Source: Channa striata (lineage: Eukaryota; Chordata; Actinopteri; Anabantiformes; Channidae). Taken from it: a stretch of 64,000 bases of DNA. Location of the stretch: NCBI GenBank assembly GCA_033026295.1, contig CM065189.1:6961203-7025202 (forward strand). The letters run 5' to 3'. Position 1 is the first letter of the stretch; each line of letters begins with the position of its first letter. A program made the translations under genes and the position numbers. A model generated the notes under the pieces. It searched no databases, was not told the origin of the DNA, and saw nothing but the letters and a program-made list of their open reading frames with translations. Positions 24,701 to 36,700 of this stretch are shown here, piece by piece.

Positions 24701-27700
24701 ATCAGTTTGTGCAGATATGAAATGAAAACAAGGTTTTTAATTATTTTGCAATGTTGTAGGTTTTTGAACACAGCTGATGTTTTGGTCTCCGTGGTTACAG
24801 CTTTACTATTTGTGCCACTCAAAAGAACAGTCATAAAGCTCAAAATGGCAAAATAGTTAAGGTACGTTACCGCGATAGGCAGCCTAACAGACAAAGCAAG
24901 TGACTGGCTAGTAAACACATCAAGCCAAACTTATCAGAAGAACTAACGGAGGAAAAAGAAAAAAGAAAAAAGAGAGAGACCCGGGCTGATGTTTATCGTG
25001 GACCATCACTAAAAGAAGACAGTAAATTTAGAAACAGCAAGTCACAAACCTTGTGGTCGACTCTCCCTGCTCCTTCCTGCAGTTCACAGATGAGGAGAAG
25101 AAGAAATGTGCATTAGAAAACATCCTTCCCCTGCATTTCAATGTTAACAGGGCAATAAAGAACCATACCAGTACTTTAGCACGTTTTAGTCCATGTATTA
25201 CAAATAAATGTCACAAAAACACGCTGCCATGTTTCAGAAGTCAAAAACTTCCGTATTGACTTCCACTAAAAATTGTCTAGCTGTAGCTGTGCATTGAGAG
25301 CTGAAATCACACTGGTATGGTCCTTTTTATATTTTACACAAGCAGAGGATTTAATAACATGCATTCCCAGGGGAAACAGATGTTAAGAAACAGGCTGGCG
25401 ACGAACATGCAGATCATTACACACTGTGCAGGCAAACTAAGGAAGCGCTTGCAAAAAGGAAAGGTAGTGACTGAGTGTCTATGTGCAGTCAGATCACTAT
25501 GACGATGCAACTGTGCACTACACGCCCTGCGGATGGTGTATTTTTCCAATATTTCCAGGCTCCATAAAGCGGTTTGTGAGTGACATCATGTGCACACACA
25601 AGGGGGTGAGAAAACAAACCAGTAGGAGTAAATTGTTTTGTGCCATAAATAGTAAGAACACAATGGGTGGAAAAAATAAAGGTTCTGGCCACAGTTTTGG
25701 TCAGAGTGGTGAATTTTTAAAGGTGGTAGCTCATTAAACAGAAACTGACGCATATCTGGTAGAGATCTAGTGTGATCGAGGCAGTAAATGGAAAACTGTA
25801 GGAAGTTTGTATGGATGTTACTAAAATCATTCTCATAAACATGGAGATTCTGTAGTTGTTGTGATGTTCATGAGCTACGGTTATTTGTAAAAAGGGGATG
25901 TTTTCAAGGGTTGATAGCATCTGCAGTGGTTGAACACGTGCAGAAGTAACTTTGTATAATCTCAGTTTGTCTTATTAATTCTACAAGATGGGATTCAACA
26001 TATTGGAAATGTGAGGATTTCTGTATAGAAATCAGCATCTTCATAGTGAAAAATAATTATATTTCTTCACAACAAACCTGTTAGTTTGGTTAGTGTTTTG
26101 TCCCAGTTACCACGGTACGTCTGTGCAGAGGTCGAAGATTTTAATTGGACCTTGGTGTGGAGCAGACATCAAAGCTAAAGTCACTTGAGGCAGAGTCTCA
26201 GTCTGATTCCAGCTGGATTCTAGTGTGGCTTAAATGTGGTGTGAAAGCAAACGGGCATCTTATAGGTGTTTGAAGGTATGTCTAATCTTTGCATGAAAGT
26301 GACAAAAATATAGAGGCGGCAATCAATGTGTCTATACATTTAAATCAGTTATTTCCTGTCATTGGACCATAATGTGAAAAGGTTTTCTGTGATCCTACAG
26401 TCAAAAGTAGTTTTATCAGTGGTCTGTGGTGTTTTAGTTGGAGGAAGCTACCTCCAAATTATACCTCTGGGAATATGAAATGTGCACATGAAAAGCCAGC
26501 AATTTATAGTTTTTTGATCTCGGTATGGATCAAATGAACTGAAATGCTGATGTGAAAACACATGGAAACAACACTGCTAATGAGTTTTCTACCTCCCTGT
26601 GTGCATCCAACATTGAAAGTGAATCTTCAACCACCAAAGTCAGTAGTCAAAGATCTACACCTGGTTTTAAAGTTGTGGCTGATTGGTGGAAGCACCTGAA
26701 TCAATCAGGGCTCAGTGGGCCATTGTTGACTGGCTCATTGAGGTTATAAATAGATGGGCCACGGAGACTAAAACTGCCGCCTCAGTCAGTGACATCAGTG
26801 AAGGCCTGTGGCCCATTGAGCACTCAACTGACTTTACCGAAACACACCGAGCCTGACTCAGTGCTTGGCTCAGTGTGAATGCTGTGGAGGGATAAAATCG
26901 CTATTTATATAATAGAGAAGCCAAGCTTAAGAGTTGTTTAAAGACCCTGGAAGTCAGAACTCTTATTGTGTTAATTTAAAAAAAAGAGGTTAAATTAATG
27001 GAGCCTGGAAATTATTTGTCTTTTTGATGGCGGTGAACCATTTTATCATTTGGAAAAAAGAAATGCATTTATACTGTGTAACAACAAAGGAGATACATTC
27101 AGCAATAAGACACAGCGGGAAAAAGTGAAAAGGTTGAATTCCAAAGCAAAAATAGTAATGTAAATGTAATTAATTGAGGAGCAGCACAGACACCAAATAC
27201 AGACACCAGCTGCCATAGTTGTACCTACTTTGTAGGGCTGCAGGTATGCAACGCCTTCAAGTGAGGCTTCCAGGTAGCAATGGAAACCGAGTTCTCATCA
27301 GCCGCATAACTACGCCAAACACACTGCATGCAGAATACACAAAACCAGGGAAAAGAGGAGAACCCGAAAGGAAGAAAAAAAAAAAGTCAAAGACAACAAG
27401 AACCAAGGCAGTCAGAAGGAAGAGGAAGAACGGGAGGAAGAGGATGAGGAGAACAAAACAGAAAACAAATATTAAAAAAAGGCTTATTAGTGGAAAAAAA
27501 ACCCAAAACGAAAGAAAAATCAAACAAACAAACAGAACAAAAAACACCAGGTGTGTCACACGTCTGTATCTGGGCGGAGGTCAGGCATGGATACATGCCT
27601 TCGAGAAGGCAGGAGGCTCTCATAGTGCCGCCACGTGGCGTCCAAGTAGGGCCGGGTGCTGTCGGTGGAATAATAACGCCACGCAGCCTGGTACAACATG

Positions 27701-30700
27701 GGGTATGAACAGGATGGGGGTGGGGGGGTGGCAGAGAGAGGACATGTGGACGTGGAGGTCAGGAGATGGGAGGGGGGAAGCCAAAGAGGAAGAAAGTTTG
27801 AGAGAGCAGAGGGATAAAGAGAGGTGGAGAAACACACGAGGAGAATAATGTGAGGTCAGCACCACTGAAATAAAACGAAATGAGCAAAGATCAGGCCAGA
27901 AGAGAAAGTAATGCGTGATGCAGACGAGGTGGAGGGTGGTGGTGGTGGTGGCGGTGGGGGAACCTTCCAGAGGGGAAAGTGAGCGCTGCAAAGTGAGGAT
28001 GAGGCGTCACCCGACTGGACAGAGTGAAGCTACATGCTACAGTGTGAGCTTTTTACTGGGAGCTGTGGAGTCCATGGAGGAAAAAAGAGAAACTGCAGAA
28101 TGATAAAGATCATTTAGGACTTTTCATCACATGTTCATATGACACTGTGGGGTGCTGTTTGCAGGAAAATAGGAACAATTCACATTTACTTTGAAGGAAT
28201 TAATTGTACAGTTGTTGTCGACATTTCCCAGCCCCGAAACCAGTGATGTGTGTCAGGGAGAAGACAGAGAGGCGGCTGTCTGTCTTACCTGGATGAGGTA
28301 GGCGGCCGGGTTCCTCCTTTTCTCAAAGTGCTTCTGTCTGTGCTGCTCCTGGACCTTCAGGGCAAAGCCTGAGCCCAGAATACCCTGGCACGATAACAAC
28401 GGGCGTAAATACTGGCTGCATTTTTAGGCCAAAGACTCTCAACGTGTCACCGAGCTGCTGAGAAAGGCACTACAACTCTAATGAGAACATTCGCTGGTGG
28501 TGGCACGACCAGTTTGGAAACAGCATGTAATGTGTTCCTGCTTGGAGGAAAAGTTGGACGTTTCAGCAAATAATTCGCCGTCTTGCCAAAGAGCTGGATG
28601 AGAAGATCTACACGACCTGAGATGCGGCGTTAGTGTAATCGCAGAAAGTAGCTTCTGCTTGTCTCTACTGCATTTTTTGTGTTTGTGATTGATTTAAAAT
28701 CTCTGTGAGGATTAAACAAACTAGATGCATCATGGAGGATAGTATATGTTAGAGGTCCCAGTGGGTTTTTAATTTGGAACGAGCATTTTCATCAGTAAAA
28801 AAAAAACGAGCAGCTTCAGTCAATGTGCAACCTGTTCTGAAAATTGGTCCCAAAAGAAATAACGTTATCTATGTTCCCTGTGCTCTGTCAGACCTGGTCG
28901 TAAAACTGTTGGCAGCGATGTGAGCTCCTCCAACCATGGCTCCATAGAGCCACTTGAGGTAAAACCTTTAATTAAAGTCCAATCTTTACATCTAAAACAC
29001 TTCATTTATAAAGTGAAAAAGCAAATGTTAAACCTTGTCAGTTACAGTTTAACTCCCTAAAGTTAATATTCCCTTTAGCGCTGTAATCAAGTATGAACCA
29101 AAAATATTAAGGAAAATGATAGCAGCAGCGCTGTGTAAATACCCCGGTCGATTTAGAAAGGGACGTCTTGGAATAAACTCTCTCGCTATCTGGATGTCAA
29201 AGTGAAAGAAATCCCTTTAAGAGTGGTGACTTACTGCTGGCAGGGCAAAGAAGGAGATGCCCAGGAGGGCGAAACCTGCGGACAGCATCCTTCCTGTCCA
29301 TGTCTTTGGTGTCTTATCCCCGTACCCAATGGTTGTCAGGGTGATCTGTCAACACAGGTAATTACAAAGTCGTGAATCTCTCAGAATAGATATAATTGAA
29401 TGAAACGTCCTTCTGGAGAAACATATGGCATCAGCTACTCATGAGATCCTTTGTCAATACAATAAATGAGCTGTACTGCAGATGGACAAAGTTTCGATGA
29501 TCATTGTTGACAGGATGTGTCTGGAGAAGACGTGAATATTGTTACTGTCAATTTTGCCATACTCTTTTTGCACATTCCCTGCTGCTGTAACCATTTCTCT
29601 AAATTCTGGACTATAGAGCGCACCTAAATTTAAGCCGCACCCGCTAAAATTTAAAAGAAATATATATTTTGTCAGGGGACATGCTTCCAGTGCATTGTGG
29701 TTTATTCATACACCTGAACCTGGTAGATTTGATGTTTGCAGACACTCTAATCAGAATGGTGCCTGTAACAGGGCTGCAAAAAATTCATAGAAAAGCCGTG
29801 ATCTCTGTAGTGGACAATATTTTTTAAGTGTTGGGTTTTTTGGAGCATTTTTCACTCAGCTCAGCAGTGACATTGGCTGATTTGTTTTTAATATTTTCTG
29901 GACAAGAGTGGAGGTCTACAGCAGCGATGAGTAAGACTTACAGTGGTTATCTCTATTCTGTACTGGAGTTTGTGCTATAGACCTCCATTCTAGTCCAAAA
30001 ACTGGCCACTATTCTCTAAAAAACTATTACAATCCAGGATTGTGGTGTTGGGATTTCAAATCAGTAAGTTGATTGAGAAAAATGAGAATCTTGATTTGTC
30101 AAACTATGTCTGGAGGGGCAGCAGGCTCAGGAGGTAGGACAGTCATCCACCAACTGTGGCAACTACATTATCTGTGTGTGTGGCTGTGCTGTGTGTGTGT
30201 GTGTGTGTTTTTTGATGATCCCGGACGAGTCCCCATTTGTCACAGACCGGCTCAAATAAAGAGACAGTCAATGCAAATGTTAGAATAAGAACAAGTTGAA
30301 TTTAGTTGAACTAAAGATGACAGGTCAGCTGTGCGGAGGGAGAAAGCAAGTGACTACATCAGGTTAATGACATCAGCTGACAATCGTCTCATATCAGCCC
30401 ATTCTGCCCAGGTAGCGTTCACGGCTGTGTATTAAATCATGTATTAGTTCTTTACAGCAACAAATATATGAATTATGGTTTGATGGAAACTGGTCCTATT
30501 ATTCAGTTGTCTTGCATGCACCATATGTTTTAAACTTGGTCTGTATTTTTTGTGAATAATAATCTAACAGTTTTAGTCTCTACCTTTAGTTTTCACTTAC
30601 TGTTTTGTGTTAAATACCTTTTATTGGGCTGAATAAAACCTGCTTGATTTTCCAAGACAGACGCATAATTCGAAATGATGCCCTCAGGCAACACAACCAC

Positions 30701-33700
30701 AATTGAGTTAGCAGATTTGTGTGGAAGCCTCATGGGAGTGAATCAGACGTTGGGAACAATATGTGTGTTTCTGTTCTCCTTTATGTGGGAAGACCTACTT
30801 AAGTCTCCAACCGTGACCTGTAAACACACACTGAGAGGCGCTTTTGACAATTATCCACCTTTGATTGACTGTGGAGAGGACCGAAATGTGTGGAGGAGGC
30901 AGCAAATGATGTTTTAATAAAAGAAGAAACGGAGTTAATTGTGATAATGATTCCTAGTAACGCTACTTATCACATCAAAATATGACTAGTGAATAGGGCC
31001 TTTCACACATGTTTAGCAAAAGCCTGAAAAGTAGAATTTAATGCAGTGTATTGACTATTTAACCACACGCCAAATCAACCCAGCAGTGAATTAGAACTAG
31101 CTGTGCTTGTGAAACGTCTTACTTCAGTCTGTTTTATCTATTTTTATACACACGTATCAATCAATCAACCTCTGTGTTTTGACAGATGGATCACGCTGGA
31201 TTATCTTTTAGTTGCCATGTATAACAAAACCATGGTACCATTAGGATTTTTTTGGAGTCAATATGAAAATGGTAGTTAATGGAGCCTTGCAGGGCTAATG
31301 TTTATAGAGGAGCTGTCAGTGCTCAAGGCAACGACGACGAGAAGCAAATTAGCTTGGACACGGACTTAAAGCCTCCAGTGCAGAAACACTATAGTCTGAT
31401 ATTTTTTCTGTTTCACTAGAAACCGGCTATAGGCACAGACTGTTAGTTCAATTCAATTCATGTTAAGGAATCGAACAGAAAAATGCAGATATTTTCGGGC
31501 AGTTGTTAAAGTCATCATCATCAATCATAAGACATATGAGTCCAGACTCACCGTGCCCCACCACAAGGCGTCAGCGTAGGTAGCGAACTCCTTGTTGAAC
31601 TTGTTCTCCACAAGATAGACGAGGAACGAAGAGAAGATGAGAACCAAGAAGCCGATGTACCAGGCAGTGACCAGTTCCTGTATAGGCAGAGGTCAAAAGC
31701 AACATTTAGGGCGTAATCTGGAAAAAAGACCATGTTCATACTGCACAACAACTGTATGGACACTAGAGTTAGATGAACCTGAATCCGCTTCTCTATAAAC
31801 CTTCTATGAAAGAAAACCAAGTGAGTCACACTTTCACTAGCTCCAGTCACTGATTCTGATTACAACGCAGACGTAGGCCTACATGTAGATGAAAACAAGG
31901 CAATAAATATGTAATTATAAAATCGTAATGAAATGACAACTCGTGCGTTGAGGACTTTTTTACTGTAGTAGCTGGTGGAGCGAGTTTAATACAGTTGGTG
32001 GTTTGGTCCAGTGCTTTTCAGCCTGATGTGAGATCCGTCAGGTGTGACAAGCTTTTTTTCTGTTCAGTGATGTTACAGCCCAGATGAAAAGTACTCCGGA
32101 CTTCCAAGCACTTAAGATGGGTTTGTCTGATGACCAGGTCACCCGCCTTGGCGTGGTTGTCTGCTGGCAGCAAGGCATGGCAGACTCTGGTTGCTCATCA
32201 ATAAGCATCATTGTCAGAAGAAAGACAGCGCAAGGAATCTGAATCTGAGTGAAGGAGCCTGTCTGCATGCAGAGACAGCTCCTGTTAGACGTCAGCCGTA
32301 ATGGAGCTGACCTGCCCTGTCTGGAAATGCATCAGAAGGAGACATCCCTGACATTCCTGCATGATGAAGAGGTGCAAAGCATTTATATTATTTTTACCCC
32401 CCCCCAAAAAATATGTTTAATGTAACACTGTTATAATCCCAATCATATTGAATACTAACTACAATTTAAGAGCATAGTTTTTTCTCAGTAACAGTTTATT
32501 TTGTTATTTAATTACGTGTAAGAAGTTACTCCCCAACACTGGGTGATGCCAGGAGCTATTCATACTTCATAATATATGTATATTTGAATATTTTAAGGCA
32601 AAAATATGATACCATTCCATCAAGATCGTTTAAAACTAACCTTTATTCTGTCAAATTGTCATAATAATACAGGTTCATTCATGTAAAAAGTTTCACGTAC
32701 TGTGGATACACAGTCTTTATTAGGAAGCTACAGTCAGTGCCCTAAATGTGCCTGGGTCAAAGACACTATTGCTTATTAGTTTTATTACATTCATTTGTCA
32801 GGAACCACAAACAAAAACCTCTGTTTTAGATTTAGTATCTAGCTACTGTCCACCCACAGTAAACACACGGCTCTCAGACCTGACGGCACCGGCAGGGACG
32901 AGCTGGGTAAAGGTCTCAGTTTTGGCCCAGTAGTCCAGCTATTACCACCGCTTACTGCTGCGGCTGATGCAAACCACGGGCAACTACCTCAGCAACCACC
33001 CGCTCAGCCTCCAGCTTTATTCCAGCTGATTGTACAGTGTGCGGCTGCTGCTCGTTGCCATTCACTGGCTTGTGTCACCAGTCCACTGCGATTGGAGAAC
33101 GCTCCAGGTTCTACTCAGTTGAGCTTTCCTTCTGTTCATTCTGTCGTTTTTAGGATAGAAACACTTCCTGTGAAACTGGTACGCGTGGTGTCTGGAGCTT
33201 TTGTTTGCCATGTCGTGTCGTGAGCACCGACATTGTATTGGTGTAGATGCAGGATATGCAAAGAGACAGAAACCTAAAAACTAACTTAATGGTGCTTCTT
33301 TTGTGGCTCAAGGCTATTGGACATGACTATTTCGATACGGTTGGACAAAACCGTTAGAGCTGATTCAGCCTTGTATGACTATGAAAGCACGACTTCCATT
33401 GTTTCAGGCTTAATAAATTGGTATTTCTAAGAAACTTTTTCACCCATAATGTACAGTACTACAATAGAAACAACTGCATGGTCAGAAATTCTCATAAATC
33501 ACCCACGGCGGTGCAAAAGAGGTGCCAGACGAAGGTTGTTGCGAAGCACTTTCTTGCTACTGTATATACTGAACACGGTATTTGACCTTTTCATTTAAAG
33601 AATGAATGTGTAGTGCTGACTGAAGTAAAGAATATCTACGGCGGCAACAATAACCTGTCCTGGCTTCGGCATCTAAGGGGGTCACGCTGATTTAAGGTAA

Positions 33701-36700
33701 AAGGAAGACGAAGTGGGCGGATGTGTGTGGGCTGATCGAGGTGAAGCTCAGCAGGAAGAGAGTGCACCGAGGTAAGAAAAGCAAAAAACACCTGAAGAGA
33801 ATAAGTCAGAGACGAAAACAGACTCAACGCCACAGAGCCGAACTGTTTCTTTTCTAAAGTTATATTTTCTCAGTACCTTTCTGTATTAAATTGGATAACA
33901 TTATGACTGTTTGATACAATGGATCCTTCATCACGCCTCCACCACACTGGGAAAATGTTTTAGAAACCAACGTATCTAAGTTCAGTGTGTCCAGGATTGT
34001 TAAAAAAAGCCTAAAATACCTGATGTCAGGACAGCTTTGGTAAAACAAACTGTGAGGTGTGCTGCAAAATTGCAAGGTCACACAAAATTGGTTGAATTAA
34101 TTGTTGTAATTGCAAATTCCTAGAGGTACAGTAAGATGGAACTGTTTAGGAGGAATATGCAGCATTATGAAGGGCATATAAAAGGGAAATGCACAAAAAC
34201 ATGAAAGTAAATGTACATCATGTTCTACGGCTGCAGGAAGAGCATGTTTTTGAGGTTACTGCTGCTACATATGATTCACTGAGTTATTAAATCCAAGAGT
34301 TCACATCACATTTTTTCCCCACCAGCACAATTAAATGATTAATAAATATCTGAAGATGAAGGTTAGATCACTTTTCTTAAGCAGAATTGTGTTTGATGCA
34401 CATTAAACTACTAGAAATAATGAGTAAGAGGGATGACAAACTTTTGAAACAACATCTTTTTTTTTTATAAATTTCTTGACCATTTTTGTGACTTCCTTGT
34501 ATTTGAGTACAGGCCAGTCTTGCCTGGTCCAATATGGCGGCGATACCACAGAAAGGGGAAAGAAGCAGCAACTGCAGCATCTAAGGGTATGTGACTTTTT
34601 GCTGTTTGTGCTTTGGAGACATATGGATCGATATTCATAAAAAGCTGATCCAGAGAAAACTAGCTTCACTTATTGTGTCACAGTAGGTGTTGGCTGTCGG
34701 AACAATATATATCTGTCACCAAACCCTGCTTTGTAAGACTTATTAAATATTGACGTTCATATAGGCTGTAATTTACGGTCGTTTTTCAGGAATTCAGTCT
34801 GTTCCGTTTGTTTTAAACTTTGTTTCCTTTTTGAGACGTTTAGCTGCTTTAACAGCTGAGTAATGGGGTGGACTGATCTAAAGAAGTAATGAAAAATAAT
34901 GCAGATGCAGAGTTGTTGTTCAGAAGTGCCAAAACACAGATCATAAATCCATCGAATGGACTTTAAGACATTTGTAGATCACTAACTGTACCGCTGCATT
35001 GTCCTTTCATGTTTATGTCATCCAAAATATATTATATTGAAAGGGAGATAATATAAAACTACCACTGGCTTTGTTTAAGGCTACAACTTCTCTCATTAAT
35101 TATTAAAAAAAAAAACCTAAATGATTCATGAGCATTTGTCAAAAGGGAAACATTGAAAAATTAAGTTTGCATTAAAAATATAGTTTAGTCTATTTTGTGA
35201 AAACAATTTAAAACTAGATAAAAAGCTACAATGTGTCTAAAGAAACAAACTGCTGTATACAGTGACTATAGAATACAAAAATGAAAAATCACCCTCCTTC
35301 GATGTTTTTTTGTTTGTGATGTTTGTGATCATGGTCCATTTAATCTGACTCATTCATGAGGAATGTGAAAACTGATCACTGCAACCTAATGTAAAAATAA
35401 ATGACTGCACAAAAATGTGTCCCATTAAATATAACTCACCTACATCATCAGTAGAGCAGCCAACTGTTTTTTAAAAGTCACACAATTTGTTAAATAGAGA
35501 TCACTACATGTGTTTAAGAGACTGAAGTATAATACACTTATGGAAGTATGGAAGGTGTATTTAGTGGTAAGACAGTGTCCTGGCTACAACTACACAACGA
35601 AAACCAAAGAAAATCAACTCTGAGAAATGACAAATCAAACTTCAGCTGCTGAGATGGGAGGGACTGTGCTCCAGTCCAGGTTCTTTACAGTCAAAGAATC
35701 TAGTCTGATGGACAAAAAGCTCAATTTTAGTCTCATCAGACTTTTAAAGAATCTTCTTCTGAATTTCAAAGTCTCCCATGTACCTTTTGACAAACCCTTA
35801 CTGAGATTTCATTTAAGCTTTTTTTTTTTGCCATTCTCACATGAAGATCCATCTGCTGAGGAACCAGGGCAACACTCAGGTGATCTGCACCAAACTAACT
35901 GTGTGACCTTTGGAAACTAATGGGCTTCACCAGTTATAAATCAGGTGACTTACATTAAAGGAAGTGAATCTTTAGCTTTATATATCTGTTTCTAAAAGAA
36001 TATTTTTTGACTTAATTTCCTTAATTAATAAAGTTAAAAACTTTCAAAGGTAGAGATTCTTTTCTATGCTTCTATACTACTTGGCACAGCATGGTGTGTA
36101 GTGTCTGGACGTCGCCATGTCAACACACCATGTAGTCAACAAAACCCAAGACACCCTGCCAGATCCAACAGATCTTGTTCTATGGCGAATAAAAGATGTT
36201 GCTCACCTTGCTGTGTGCGTAAACCACGGAGCCCAGCAGCTTCCAGGTGCCTCCTCTTCGGTCCATTCGCACCATGCGAAGTATCTGCAGGAAGCGCAGG
36301 CTCCGCAGGACCGAGGTGGCGAAGATGTTGCCTTGACTGCCCGCGGACACCACCGCCACGGAGGCAATCAGCACAATAATATCTGCAGGGCAGAGAGGGA
36401 AACACACACACATGTGCTCACCAAAAAGAAAGCATAATAATTTTCTTCTAATAAACTGTGCAATTCATGGGGTTTGAAGACTTGTTGAGAAATTACAAAG
36501 AGACTCAAACCACCCAAATGGTTTTGATGCACCATTCACTTTACGCTCAGAATATTTCTGTGCATTTTACTTGCCGTAGATGTTTACAGCAGCGGATCAT
36601 ATTAGTGATCACACTTTATTTTCACTCTACAAAAATGCAGCATGCACATACTGTACACATATGTAAATTTATATTTCTCTGCATCACTGCATGGGATTTT

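Noticed and set aside
27219..27848. 209-codon plus-strand frame rich in lysine and arginine
   Set aside because: It is the purine complement of the polypyrimidine intron between exons 8b and 8a, and overlaps both real minus-strand exons.
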